64,000 nucleotides of DNA from an uncultured Flavobacteriales bacterium (GCA_946480085.1 CAMLHZ010000008.1:105820-169819); one strand, 5' to 3'; counted from the first letter of the stretch, positions 17,459 through 25,871 are shown. Translations and numbers: made by a program. The notes: generated by a model from the sequence alone, not told the origin.

Positions 17459-17959
17459 ATGCAAAAAATTGGAATTATACTATTAGCTGCTGCTCTTACG
17501 ATTATGTCGTGTAACAAGCAGAAGAGAAAGATGAAAGGTTTGGTTGGAAACTGGACTATTGAACAATCTGAAAGAATGGTTATTACAACCGGTGGAAGCG
17601 AGGATGTTTATGAGGATATTTCTAACTGTGGAGATATCGTTATTTCTGATATTCACGAAGATTCTACAACAGTGAAGAACTTTACATTCACTTACATTGA
17701 TGCAAACGGTGATACATTGAAGGTAACGAACAAGTTGTACACAGATGATAAAAACAAGCGTATCGTTTTCAAAAACGCGCTTTGTGATACCACTGTTGGA
17801 TGTGATTTGATCTGGACTGTTGACAAGAGTAAGAAGAACAAACAAATTTGGTCGGCTTACGGTATTGACAACGATTTCTTTTATTCACCGAACAATTTTG
17901 ACCCAAATAACGCCAACCAATGGCTAATGTGGCGCATCACTTTGAAGCGCAACGACTAG
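17459..17959 (+). CDS. Lipocalin-like lipoprotein
   Basis: A 166-residue lipoprotein: signal MQKIGIILLAAALTIMSC with lipidated Cys18. The mature protein begins KMKGLVGNWTIEQSERM, the usual start of lipocalin-like domains in Bacteroidota lipoproteins, and contains four further cysteines that could form disulfides. The lipocalin-like assignment rests on this GxW start and the predicted beta-rich character. It is cotranscribed with the barrel protein (3-base gap), and its 3' end overlaps the convergent lysozyme gene by 4 bases. Confidence 0.75.
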   Translation: MQKIGIILLAAALTIMSCNKQKRKMKGLVGNWTIEQSERMVITTGGSEDVYEDISNCGDIVISDIHEDSTTVKNFTFTYIDANGDTLKVTNKLYTDDKNKRIVFKNALCDTTVGCDLIWTVDKSKKNKQIWSAYGIDNDFFYSPNNFDPNNANQWLMWRITLKRND

Positions 17960-18729
17960 AAGAAGCTTAGGTTTGATACGTTCAAATCTACGTTTTCATT
18001 AATTCCTGGCAGTTTTCCTTCTTCGGAAAATTGCCAGTGAATTACATTAGGATCGCTCATGAATTGCGGTTCTCTGCTATAAGCAGCCAACCAAAACTGA
18101 TACCCGTCTAATTTTCCTCTGAACTTGGTTTCATAAAACGATAATGAAGTGTAAATAACAGGTTTCATTCCTGTTTTCTTTTCAACTTCCTCAGACCAAA
18201 TTTTGATCTTTGCAATCAGATCTTCGTCAGAAAATCCTTCTTCTTCAACATCAAGAACTGGTGCCATATCGATACTTCGGTGTTTATAAACCGAAAGAAA
18301 ATGCGCTGCCTGTGGCCGAGGTGGTGTTTTAGGATTGAAAAAGTGATAAGCCCCGTTATGAACTCCACGAGCATTCAGATATTCCCGGTTTCTTGCCCAT
18401 TGAGTGTCGGTATGATCACTTCCTTCTGTTGCTTTACAATAAACAAAGTCGATAATGGTATCAAAATGCCCGTCGATCAACAAAGCATCCCAATCAATTT
18501 CTCCCTGGTGATGAGAAACGTCAATTCCAACACTTTTGTAGCCTTCAGGAACGATCTCATAGAATTTAGCAGAGGTTTGAACGTGCTTGTCCGACTTATA
18601 CCAAAAAACGAAAAAAGCGCCAATGCCAATAGGCAGCAATAGCCAAAAGAAAAGCATCGATTTCGATTTCTTCTTGGATTTACGTTTTGTTGTTGGTCGT
18701 TTGGTTGAAGTCCTTCTCTTTGCAGCCAC
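17956..18729 (-). CDS. Membrane-anchored GH25 lysozyme
   Basis: A 257-residue family 25 glycoside hydrolase (muramidase), which cuts the beta-1,4 bond after N-acetylmuramic acid in peptidoglycan. A very basic cytoplasmic tail (residues 1-24) and one membrane segment (25-44) anchor the domain in the envelope. Catalytic features are visible: Asp70 in VGIDVSHHQ, the strand YCKATEGSD, and Asp160/Glu162 in APVLDVEEE. The C-terminal strand HWQFSEEGKLPGINENVDLN is typical. The start is GTG 18729; no ATG lies upstream in frame near it. A TATCTTTG -7 box (18746-18753, minus) ends 16 bases before it, supporting this start. Confidence 0.93.
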   Translation of the reverse strand: MAAKRRTSTKRPTTKRKSKKKSKSMLFFWLLLPIGIGAFFVFWYKSDKHVQTSAKFYEIVPEGYKSVGIDVSHHQGEIDWDALLIDGHFDTIIDFVYCKATEGSDHTDTQWARNREYLNARGVHNGAYHFFNPKTPPRPQAAHFLSVYKHRSIDMAPVLDVEEEGFSDEDLIAKIKIWSEEVEKKTGMKPVIYTSLSFYETKFRGKLDGYQFWLAAYSREPQFMSDPNVIHWQFSEEGKLPGINENVDLNVSNLSFF

Positions 18730-18745
18730 TTGGGAAATGTTTTGG

Positions 18746-18753
18746 CAAAGATA
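18746..18753 (-). promoter_or_regulatory. -7 box for the GH25 lysozyme gene
   Basis: TATCTTTG on the minus strand fits TAnnTTTG and precedes the GTG start by 16 bases. No matching TTG is seen 20 bases further upstream. Confidence 0.4.
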
Positions 18754-18776
18754 ATGGTTGGAATGATATTAAACAC

Positions 18777-18804
18777 GTAGGGACAGCTCGCGAGCTGTCC
18801 CTAC
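18777..18804. repeat. Perfect 28-base GC-rich palindrome
   Basis: GTAGGGACAGCTCG is followed at once by its exact reverse complement, with no spacer. It is far more GC-rich than its surroundings and lies in the gap between the lysozyme and 3-hydroxyacyl-CoA dehydrogenase genes, both on the minus strand. It resembles REP-type elements mobilised by Y1 (RAYT) transposases; no such transposase is in the window. Confidence 0.85.
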
Positions 18805-18825
18805 CGTTATTCAATTAAAGTCAAA

Positions 18826-19716
18826 TCATTTTTTGAAATTCGGAGCAACGATCAAATCTTTCGTTCCGTGTCCCCAAGAGTAGAATCCTTCTCCAGTTTT
18901 CACTCCTTTTTTACCAGCAGTAACCATGTTTACCAACAACGGACAAGGAGCGTATTTCGGATTTCCGAAACCGTCATGTAAAACTTCCAAAATTGCCAGA
19001 CAAACGTCCAAACCAATAAAGTCAGCCAATTGCAATGGACCCATTGGATGAGCCATTCCCAATTTCATTACGGTGTCAATTTCCTCAACTCCGGCAACAC
19101 CTTCAAACAAAGTATAAATTGCTTCGTTGATCATTGGCATCAAGATTCTATTTGCTACGAATCCAGGATAATCGTTTACCTCAACCGGAACTTTGTTCAG
19201 TTTGCGAGAAACTTCCATGATCGTATTTGTCACTTCATCTGTTGTTGAGTATCCACGGATAATCTCTACCAATTTCATCACCGGAACCGGATTCATGAAG
19301 TGCATTCCAATTACTTTATCAGCTCTGTTAGTTACAGAAGCAATTTTTGTAATGGAAATAGAAGATGTGTTTGATGCAAGAATTACGTTGTCAGCTGTCA
19401 ATGCATCCAATTGCTTGAAAATATTCAATTTCAAATCCACATTTTCTGTAGCAGCTTCAACCACCAATTCAACACCTTTTACACCTTCTTCCATAGAAGT
19501 GAAGGTGGTGATGTTTGCTAAGGTTGCATTTTTGTCAGCTTCAGTAATTGCTTCCTTCGCAACTTGGCGATCAAGGTTTTTACCGATAGTAGCCAAACCT
19601 TTGTCCAAAGACGCCTGAGCCACATCAATTAAAGAAACTTTATATCCGAATTGAGCAAACGTGTGGGCGATTCCATTTCCCATTGTTCCAGCTCCAATAA
19701 CTGCTACATTTTTCAT
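18826..19716 (-). CDS. 3-hydroxybutyryl-CoA / 3-hydroxyacyl-CoA dehydrogenase
   Basis: A 296-residue NAD-dependent enzyme that oxidises 3-hydroxyacyl-CoA to 3-oxoacyl-CoA in fatty acid or butyrate-type metabolism. The Rossmann motif GAGTMGNG is at residues 8-15. The catalytic region GMHFMNPVPVMKLVEI and NDYPGFVANRI are typical, and the C-terminal domain has DTVMKLGMAHPMGPLQLADFIGLD. Length is normal for the single-domain form (PaaH/Hbd). I choose ATG 19716 (MKNVAVIGAG); an in-frame GTG at 19734 adds six residues and seems too early. No other beta-oxidation genes lie next to it, so the pathway is not fixed by context. Confidence 0.95.
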   Translation of the reverse strand: MKNVAVIGAGTMGNGIAHTFAQFGYKVSLIDVAQASLDKGLATIGKNLDRQVAKEAITEADKNATLANITTFTSMEEGVKGVELVVEAATENVDLKLNIFKQLDALTADNVILASNTSSISITKIASVTNRADKVIGMHFMNPVPVMKLVEIIRGYSTTDEVTNTIMEVSRKLNKVPVEVNDYPGFVANRILMPMINEAIYTLFEGVAGVEEIDTVMKLGMAHPMGPLQLADFIGLDVCLAILEVLHDGFGNPKYAPCPLLVNMVTAGKKGVKTGEGFYSWGHGTKDLIVAPNFKK

Positions 19717-19832
19717 GAAGTGTTTTTTTTGCACGAAGATAACGATTTGTTTTAGTGCACAAGCACCCCAAGGGGATTCATATCCTTGAAATACGGTCTT
19801 AAATAATGAAGAAATCAGTTGGTAAAAAAACT

Positions 19833-19870
19833 CCTAATTTGTAATTCGTAGTTTGTAATTCGTAATTTTG
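19833..19870. repeat. AATTACGAAT-type element supplying the holA promoter
   Basis: Three near-copies of TTTGTAATTCGTA lie head to tail just before holA, related to the element at 15198-15284. The array itself contains both promoter elements listed for holA. Confidence 0.6.
19838..19870 (+). promoter_or_regulatory. Promoter of holA operon (-33 TTTG, -7 TAATTTTG)
   Basis: TTTG at 19838-19841 and TAATTTTG at 19863-19870 are 21 bases apart, as expected for Bacteroidota promoters. The -7 box ends 4 bases before ATG 19875, so the transcript may be leaderless. Confidence 0.5.
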
Positions 19871-19874
19871 AATA

Positions 19875-20873
19875 ATGGATTACAAGGCAATTATTTCCGA
19901 AACAAAATCAGGAAAATTTCACCCGCTTTACGTGTTACACGGTGAAGAGCCTTTGTTTATCGATAAGATTTCTGACGCCATTATTGAACACGCCATATCA
20001 GAAGAAGAACGCGATTTCAATCAGATGATTATTTATGGGAAAGATACGGATGCAATGACAATCATGTCGGAGGCAAAGTCTTTTCCATTTATGGGCGAAC
20101 GAAAATTGATCGTTGTTCGTGAAGCGCAGGATATGCGTGATTTTTATGATCTTGAGCGATTGCTCGGAGAACTGAATCCTGCGAATATTGTGGTATTGTG
20201 CTTTAAGTATAAAAACCTTGACGGACGTAAGGAATTCACCAAAAAATCACCGAAGCATGGGTTGGTTTTTAAATCGGATAAAGTACGCGATTACCAACTG
20301 ACCAATTGGATTTCGTCTTACGTGCGTGAAGTTGGATTTGACATTACACCAAACGCTGCGGCATTGCTAGGTGATTCGATTGGAAATGAATTGACCAGAA
20401 TTGCTTCAGAATTGGAGAAGTTGGCCATTGTTCTAGAGAAAGGAACCAAGATCTCTGAAATTCACATCGAAGAAAACATCGGAATCAGTAAGGATTATAA
20501 CGTTTTTGAATTATCGAACGCTTTGGCGACACGAAATAACCTGAGGGTTTTCCAAATTGCACATTACTTCGATAAGAATCCGAAAGGTCACGAAATTCAG
20601 GCTGTAATTCCCATTCTTTATAAGTTGTTTACGAACCTGATGCGTGTTCATTTTGCTCCGCAGAAAACGGATACTTACCTGGCAAGCGCCTTGGGAATGC
20701 ATCCTATGGCAGCTAAAGAGTTACTCCGAAACGCAAGTAATTATCCTCCCAAAATTTTGGCGAAGAACATTGAAGTCTTACACGAGTACGATTTGAAATC
20801 AAAGGGAGTTGGATCAAGTTCTGCATCTTCTGGAGATTTATTGAACGAAATGTTGTTTCAACTGTTGAACTGA
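19875..20873 (+). CDS. holA: DNA polymerase III subunit delta
   Basis: A 332-residue clamp-loader subunit that opens the sliding clamp. Family features are PLYVLHGEEPLFIDKISDAI at the N-terminus (in place of a functional P-loop), EAKSFPFMGERKLIVVREAQ, and the middle-domain signature LGDSIGNELTRIASELEKL, then the C-terminal collar domain. Length is normal for HolA. Its stop shares one base with the start of rsmE, and rsmE in turn overlaps the next gene, so three genes form one tight operon. Confidence 0.93.
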   Translation: MDYKAIISETKSGKFHPLYVLHGEEPLFIDKISDAIIEHAISEEERDFNQMIIYGKDTDAMTIMSEAKSFPFMGERKLIVVREAQDMRDFYDLERLLGELNPANIVVLCFKYKNLDGRKEFTKKSPKHGLVFKSDKVRDYQLTNWISSYVREVGFDITPNAAALLGDSIGNELTRIASELEKLAIVLEKGTKISEIHIEENIGISKDYNVFELSNALATRNNLRVFQIAHYFDKNPKGHEIQAVIPILYKLFTNLMRVHFAPQKTDTYLASALGMHPMAAKELLRNASNYPPKILAKNIEVLHEYDLKSKGVGSSSASSGDLLNEMLFQLLN

Positions 20874-21562
20874 TGCGTAATTTCTACCTGAAAAACATTC
20901 CTGAAAGTTCCGTTTTCGATATGCCTGAAGAGGAATCGAAACACATTGCGCGCGTTCTTCGAATGACAGAAGGCGATGACTTTATCCTTTTGAATGGAAT
21001 CGATAGAGTGCTCGTTGTAAAAATCGTCGAAGCGCATCCGAAACGTTGCAAGGTCGAGATTGTAAGTGATCGAAAACCTGAACAGACTAGTAAAACGTTT
21101 CATCTGGCTATTGCTCCAACCAAAAACCTCGACAGAATAGAGTGGATGTTGGAGAAGATCGTTGAAATTGGAGCCACTGAATTGACATTTTTGCAAACGC
21201 ATAGAACCGAACGTATCAATTTAAAGCTGGAACGATTGGAACGGGTTGCAGTTTCAGCAATGAAGCAAGCACAGCAGGAAACACTTTTGAAGATTAATCC
21301 GGTTGTTGACTACAAAACGTTTGTTGAAGGGAATCACAATGGGGCAATTGCACACTGTTTGTCATCTGAAAAGAAAGCTTTGGGTACGTTTAAATTGGAC
21401 GGTCCGGTTTTGATAGGTCCAGAAGGCGATTTTAACGAAGACGAAATTGCATTTGCAAAATCAAAAGGATATACCGAAATTCATCTTGGTGATTCACGCT
21501 TACGTACAGAAACAGCTGGAATGGTTGCAACTGTACTACAAATTAATTCGACCTATGAATAA
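20873..21562 (+). CDS. rsmE: 16S rRNA (uracil(1498)-N(3))-methyltransferase
   Basis: A 229-residue SPOUT-class methyltransferase that modifies U1498 of 16S rRNA. The N-terminal PUA-like part has ESKHIARVLRMTEGDDFILLNG. The knot region shows GPEGDFNEDEIAFAKSKGY and HLGDSRLRTETAG, the S-adenosylmethionine site typical of RsmE. It overlaps holA by one base at its start and the DUF4159 gene by 8 bases at its end. Confidence 0.95.
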   Translation: MRNFYLKNIPESSVFDMPEEESKHIARVLRMTEGDDFILLNGIDRVLVVKIVEAHPKRCKVEIVSDRKPEQTSKTFHLAIAPTKNLDRIEWMLEKIVEIGATELTFLQTHRTERINLKLERLERVAVSAMKQAQQETLLKINPVVDYKTFVEGNHNGAIAHCLSSEKKALGTFKLDGPVLIGPEGDFNEDEIAFAKSKGYTEIHLGDSRLRTETAGMVATVLQINSTYE

Positions 21563-22229
21563 CATCAAAATAAAGTCAGTTTTACTCTTTCCGCTTTTGG
21601 TTTTTCTCTTTGGAAATAGTGCTTTTTCGCAATCCACATATCAAATTGCTGTTTTGAAATACAACGGTGGCGGTGATTATTACGCGAATCCAACGGCACT
21701 TCCGAATTTGGCTGAGTTTGCAAACAAGAACTTGGGAACTACCATTTCAACTGACGTTCCGTATGTGGATGTTGGAAGTCCGGATTTAGCTTTTTATCCG
21801 TTCATTCATATGACGGGACACGGGAACGTTGTCTTCTCGTTGAATGAAGCCGAGAATCTTAGAAATTATCTTTTGGGTGGCGGTTTCTTACACATCGACG
21901 ACAACTACGGAATGGATAACTTCATCAGAAACGAATTGAAGAAAGTATTCCCACAGAATGAATTGGTAGAACTGCCATTCGATCATCCGATTTTCCATCA
22001 GAAATACAATTTCAACGGTTTGCCAAAGATCCACGAACACGATGGGAAGCGCTCGCAAGCATTCGGAATTATCGTTGACGGGCGTTTGGTTTGTATTTAC
22101 ACTTATGAAACCGATTTAAGCGACGGCTGGGAAGACAAGGAAGTGCATAACGATCCTGAGAGCAAACGTCAAGAGGCCTTACAAATGGGCGCTAATCTGT
22201 TACAATATGCCTTTTTTGGTGGAAATTGA
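21555..22229 (+). CDS. Exported DUF4159 protein
   Basis: An exported protein of 224 residues with signal peptide (SVLLFPLLVFLFGNSAFS) and a DUF4159 domain, seen from YQIAVLKYNGGGDYYANPTA, FIHMTGHGNVVFS, LRNYLLGGGFLHIDDNYG and FDHPIFHQKYNF. The fold resembles a class I glutamine amidotransferase-like/Rossmann domain and its function is unknown. In Bacteroidota it often sits beside rRNA modification genes, as here. I choose ATG 21555 (MNNIKIKSVLL); the longer frame from 21447 lies within rsmE and would bury the signal peptide. It overlaps rsmE by 8 bases. Confidence 0.9.
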   Translation: MNNIKIKSVLLFPLLVFLFGNSAFSQSTYQIAVLKYNGGGDYYANPTALPNLAEFANKNLGTTISTDVPYVDVGSPDLAFYPFIHMTGHGNVVFSLNEAENLRNYLLGGGFLHIDDNYGMDNFIRNELKKVFPQNELVELPFDHPIFHQKYNFNGLPKIHEHDGKRSQAFGIIVDGRLVCIYTYETDLSDGWEDKEVHNDPESKRQEALQMGANLLQYAFFGGN

Positions 22230-22257
22230 TCGTAAGCCTTAGTAATCGTTATCATAA

Positions 22258-22284
22258 CGGTGACTGAGCGGAGTCGAAGTCACG
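22258..22284. repeat. GAGCGGAGTCGA dispersed element, copy 2
   Basis: The core GAGCGGAGTCGA (22266-22277) is flanked by perfect 6-base arms GTGACT (22260-22265) and AGTCAC (22278-22283), so this copy forms a REP-like hairpin. It lies between the DUF4159 and GlsB-type genes. Confidence 0.75.
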
Positions 22285-22356
22285 TTAACGTTTGTGAAAA
22301 CAATTGTCGGTTCCGATTGAAAAGGCTAATTTCCTTCAATCATAAAATTTGAAATC

Positions 22357-22608
22357 ATGAGTTGGTTGTGGGTAATTATAGTTGGTGGTGTTGCGGGTTG
22401 GTTAGCCAGTGTAATCACGGGAAGTTCAAATGGAGCACTTTTAAACATCCTTTTAGGAATCATTGGAGGTGTTGTTGGAGCATGGCTTCTGGGACTGTTG
22501 AATATTTTTCCAAAGGAAAATTTATTGGGTATTTTGATAACGGCTGTCGTAGGTGCAATTGTCATCATTCTTTTAGCACGATTATTTACCGGAGGCGAGA
22601 GGAGTTAG
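22357..22608 (+). CDS. GlsB/YeaQ/YmgE family membrane protein
   Basis: An 83-residue membrane protein with three glycine-rich hydrophobic segments, starting MSWLWVIIVGGVAGWLASVI and containing ILLGIIGGVVGAWLLGLLNIF. This matches the 'transglycosylase-associated' GlsB/YeaQ family of small stress-induced inner-membrane proteins, whose molecular role is unclear. It stands alone and is followed by an intrinsic terminator. Confidence 0.92.
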   Translation: MSWLWVIIVGGVAGWLASVITGSSNGALLNILLGIIGGVVGAWLLGLLNIFPKENLLGILITAVVGAIVIILLARLFTGGERS

Positions 22609-22635
22609 ATTTGTAGCTTAGACAATAAATGATAT

Positions 22636-22670
22636 AAAAGCGAGAAGACGAAGTGTTCTCGCTTTTTCTT
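22636..22670 (+). terminator. Intrinsic terminator after the GlsB-type gene
   Basis: AAAAGCGAGAA (22636-22646) pairs with TTCTCGCTTTT (22656-22666), then T's. The matching A run means it can also work on the other strand. Confidence 0.85.
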
Positions 22671-22718
22671 TGGCTAAAAAATAAAAGACAAAATCATCCT
22701 CTATTAAAAATGAATCAT

Positions 22719-22726
22719 TACATTTG
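22719..22726 (+). promoter_or_regulatory. -7 box of the Rrf2 regulator gene
   Basis: TACATTTG fits TAnnTTTG and ends 18 bases before ATG 22745. No good -33 element is seen. Confidence 0.45.
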
Positions 22727-22744
22727 TAGAAAGAAACGAAGTAA

Positions 22745-23176
22745 ATGTTTTCTAAGACCTGTGAATATGCAATAAAGGCGACACTTTATGTGGCCCATCA
22801 ATCTCAACTCAACAATAGAGTGGGCCTGAAGGATATTGCTAAAGCAATTGCGTCACCAGAAGCATTTACAGCTAAGATTTTGCAGATCTTGGCCAGAAAC
22901 GAGATTTTGAAGTCCATTAAAGGTCCAACTGGTGGATTTGAAATTGATGAAGCGAAAAGAGAAACAATCAAATTGCGGGATATTGTTTTTGCAATTGATG
23001 GAAACACCTTGTTTAAAGGTTGTGGCTTGGGATTGGATGACTGTAACAGTGTAAAACCATGTCCTTTGCACCATAAATTCCTGGCAATTAGAACGGAGTT
23101 AATTGCTATGCTGGAAAGTACAAGTTTGGAAGATTTGGCAAGCGATGTAAACAATGGAGTTTCATTTTTGAGGTAG
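22745..23176 (+). CDS. Rrf2 family transcriptional regulator with Fe-S cysteines
   Basis: A 143-residue Rrf2 regulator with a winged-helix DNA-binding domain (EYAIKATLYVAHQS ... GPTGGFEI). Three cysteines in KGCGLGLDDCNSVKPCPLHH (Cys93, Cys100, Cys106) and His109 match the cluster-binding layout of IscR/NsrR-type proteins, so it probably senses nitric oxide, iron or redox state through a [2Fe-2S] or [4Fe-4S] cluster. The gene is followed after 80 bases by a small membrane protein in the same direction, a likely target or partner. No iron-sulfur assembly genes are adjacent, so NsrR-like sensing seems more likely than IscR; this is inference. Confidence 0.9.
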   Translation: MFSKTCEYAIKATLYVAHQSQLNNRVGLKDIAKAIASPEAFTAKILQILARNEILKSIKGPTGGFEIDEAKRETIKLRDIVFAIDGNTLFKGCGLGLDDCNSVKPCPLHHKFLAIRTELIAMLESTSLEDLASDVNNGVSFLR

Positions 23177-23256
23177 AACATTTTTTTAATTTAATAAAGG
23201 ATAAAAAGGTATTAAAATCTTTTAGTCTTATAATATGAAACAAAAACAAAAAAGTT

Positions 23257-23553
23257 ATGGAAAATTCAATCGCAATTAAGAGAACATGGTTTCAAACCAA
23301 CGTCGAGAATTTTGAGAAATCAAGATTTGCAATGATGACCATTTTGATGACGGCACAAAGTTGTTTGGCAGCAATTGCCGCAATGTATTCATTGATCAAT
23401 ACCAATTACGTTTTACTAGGAATTTGTGCATTTACCGCAATGGCATCTAATTCAGCTTTCATTGCGCAAACCAGCGCAGCTTGGTGTTTGAGATTGTTTT
23501 ACGGAAGTGTGGTAATTAGTATTGTTTTGATTGTCTTGAATCTCGTGATGTAA
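23257..23553 (+). CDS. Small membrane protein downstream of the Rrf2 regulator
   Basis: A 98-residue protein with a short charged N-terminus (MENSIAIKRTWFQTNVENFE) and two to three membrane segments (about 25-43, 50-68 and 76-97). No family was recognised. The position next to an Rrf2 regulator suggests it is regulated by the same signal, such as nitric oxide or oxidative stress; that link is inference from gene order only. It ends before a bidirectional terminator. Confidence 0.75.
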   Translation: MENSIAIKRTWFQTNVENFEKSRFAMMTILMTAQSCLAAIAAMYSLINTNYVLLGICAFTAMASNSAFIAQTSAAWCLRLFYGSVVISIVLIVLNLVM

Positions 23554-23602
23554 GGGGTGTTGAGTTCAGTTGACAAATTTCTGGGATTTATTTCTCAAAA
23601 CA

Positions 23603-23640
23603 AAAGGTCGGCTCCAAACTAGCGTGGAACCGACCTTTTA
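23603..23640. terminator. Bidirectional terminator between convergent genes
   Basis: AAAGGTCGG-c-TCCA (23603-23616) pairs with TGGA-a-CCGACCTTT (23625-23638), one mismatch, 8-base loop. Flanking A and T runs let it stop transcripts from both sides. Confidence 0.85.
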
Positions 23641-23656
23641 CTATCTCTATCATTTA

Positions 23657-25852
23657 TTAATTCTCAACAACAAATTTGTATGTTTTTGATCCGAAATCTT
23701 GTTCTACAAGAATGTAGTACACTCCGTTTGCTAATTGAGAAATGTCGAAAGCTACTTCTGTCATAGACTTGTCGATATCATCCTGACTCATCAATTTTTG
23801 ACCTAAAGAGTTTGTAATTGTCAAACGCTGCATAGAAAGGTTTGTCCATGCCACATTAACCTGATCCTTGGCAGGATTCGGATAAACGTAAACCTCCTCG
23901 AAATCTGAACATGGATGAACACTTCTGATTCCAAGAACTTCTGTTGCTCCGTCTTTATCTGTTTGACTCAATCTGTAGTAAGTAACGCCATGACATTCAG
24001 TTTCAGCCACTGTTTGGTAGTTCTGAACCGTCACAGCGTCACCCTTACTCGGAATCGTTTGTAGTTTCGTGAAATTTTGTCCATCACAGCTTCTTTCAAT
24101 TGTGAAGTAATCATTGTTTCGCTCGCTTTGAGTTGACCATCTCAGATCTGATTTACCGTCCACACAATTGGCTTCAAAGCTCAATAATTCGATAGGTAAG
24201 AGCACAGCCGGTAAACAAAACGTTTGTGTATTCGACAAACCTCCGGTTGATGCTGTAAATCCAAAGTAAGGTGTGTTTGTTCCAAAAATCGTAATTGGAT
24301 TAAAGGTTGCAGAAACAGTTCCGTAATTGATCGTTAGAGCTGAATTCCAAACGGAAGCTGAAAGTGTATTAGTTGCTGCAACCCATGCAATTCTGAATTT
24401 ATGTGTCAATCCGTTTTCGATATTGTAATTTACTCCCGGTGCACTTTGTAAACGTACCGCAAATGGGTTGGCAGGACGTTCACCAGCTGCTACTGCGCCA
24501 CAATTCGCATCTAGATCTGGATTGATAACACCGTTGTACCAAATGTCCAAATGATCAGGATCTTCAGTACCAGCACAACCAATTAGTGGAGCCGTAAAGT
24601 CATCACGATCCTCAAAATTCAGATAAGTGTCAATTTCTACTGTTACTGAATTCAAAATTCCACCGGCACCAACAGCACCACCAACAGTTCCACATTTACA
24701 TCTTCCCAACGGATCATTCTGCATTACGAATGCCATTCCATCCGCTCCTGCGTCATTACTTCCTAAGTTTACATCAATATCATAACTGAAATCTGCAAGG
24801 AAGTTCAGAACCGAATTCGCGTCCCATGCACAACCGCGTTGAGAGGTGAGATCCGGTGTTAATGTTACACAGTTGAACGGAGTAACAGATGTTGCGTCAT
24901 CTACCAAGTTGTACTGTGGATTGGTCGGAGCAGATGTGGTAAACGATTGAATTCCACAACCAACTGCAGGTCCAGCCGTATTTCTCGGAATAATCTGCCA
25001 ATAATAGGTAGTACTGAAATTCATTACCGGTGTATAGCTTGTTGTTGAAACGTTGGTAACGAACGGTGGAATAGGAGTCGTTCCGAAATAAACATCATAA
25101 GTTGCAGCAGCATTACATCCGGCTGTTGCTGGAGCTGTCCAGGTTAAAGGATTACAGGTGGTAACATTTGTAGCCGCATTTGCAGGCACCAAAGCAGTTG
25201 CGCAATTTGGTACGGTTGGATTTTGTGAAACGAGTGAAACATTATCAATTGTTCCGCCAGGATTGGTACCTACAGATCCATCGTTTTGCCATGTAAAAAC
25301 AAGACGCTTGGTGGTTCCGGCGTAGGCTGCAGGAACAGTTATCGTTGCCGTATTACAAGTTGTATTCTGGTTGTACCAAGTGTTTCCTACCTGAACTGCA
25401 GTTGGATCTGACGTTGTGTATGCTGTATTGGCAACTGGTGTAACTGCTGTTGAACCAAAATAAACCTTTATACCATCAAACGTACTTTCTCCGGCACATT
25501 TCCAGCTAAATGAAAGTGTAATGCAAGATTGTCCAGCAGGAAAAGTCACATCTTTATAAAAGTGCGACAACTGAATTGTATTGATCGTGTAATTGTTGTT
25601 TCCAGCTGCTGTTCCAACGTAAGCACCTCTGGTTCCACTGCAAGAAGAGGTTGTACCCATGAACCATAAGTTGGTAGCCGCGTTAACGATATTCCATCCG
25701 GAAGGAGAAGCACTTTCAAAACTTCCGTCAGCACCAGAAGTTCCGGTTGCATTGGCAGGATTTATAATAGTTGTTTGTGCTGTTCCAAGGAAGTGGAAAA
25801 GGAAGAATAAAACACTTAGGCACTGAGTTTTAGAGAATGTAGTTTTTTTCAT
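23657..25852 (-). CDS. Lectin-domain T9SS type A cargo protein
   Basis: A secreted 731-residue protein with signal peptide ending HFLGTAQ. Residues about 30-220 form a beta-rich domain (SCSGTRGAYVGTAAGNNNYT ... FTWQNDGSVGTNPGGTIDNV). A fibronectin-like segment follows, with PANAATNVTTCNPLTWTAPA and YDVYFGTTP. An L-type-lectin-like domain has NDAGADGMAFVMQND, VTVEIDTYLNFEDRDDF and DPDHLDIWYNG. A type A T9SS sorting domain closes it: VYVYPNPAKDQVNVAW ... KTYKFVVEN. The L-type lectin fold points to binding of carbohydrate on the cell surface or in the medium; the ligand is unknown. A well-formed promoter lies just upstream, so it is its own transcription unit. Confidence 0.88.
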   Translation of the reverse strand: MKKTTFSKTQCLSVLFFLFHFLGTAQTTIINPANATGTSGADGSFESASPSGWNIVNAATNLWFMGTTSSCSGTRGAYVGTAAGNNNYTINTIQLSHFYKDVTFPAGQSCITLSFSWKCAGESTFDGIKVYFGSTAVTPVANTAYTTSDPTAVQVGNTWYNQNTTCNTATITVPAAYAGTTKRLVFTWQNDGSVGTNPGGTIDNVSLVSQNPTVPNCATALVPANAATNVTTCNPLTWTAPATAGCNAAATYDVYFGTTPIPPFVTNVSTTSYTPVMNFSTTYYWQIIPRNTAGPAVGCGIQSFTTSAPTNPQYNLVDDATSVTPFNCVTLTPDLTSQRGCAWDANSVLNFLADFSYDIDVNLGSNDAGADGMAFVMQNDPLGRCKCGTVGGAVGAGGILNSVTVEIDTYLNFEDRDDFTAPLIGCAGTEDPDHLDIWYNGVINPDLDANCGAVAAGERPANPFAVRLQSAPGVNYNIENGLTHKFRIAWVAATNTLSASVWNSALTINYGTVSATFNPITIFGTNTPYFGFTASTGGLSNTQTFCLPAVLLPIELLSFEANCVDGKSDLRWSTQSERNNDYFTIERSCDGQNFTKLQTIPSKGDAVTVQNYQTVAETECHGVTYYRLSQTDKDGATEVLGIRSVHPCSDFEEVYVYPNPAKDQVNVAWTNLSMQRLTITNSLGQKLMSQDDIDKSMTEVAFDISQLANGVYYILVEQDFGSKTYKFVVEN

Positions 25853-25871
25853 AAGTTGGGAAATAGCAAGC

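Noticed and set aside
21447..21554. Upstream extension of the DUF4159 frame
   Set aside because: It lies within rsmE and would bury a clear signal peptide; ATG 21555 is the better start.
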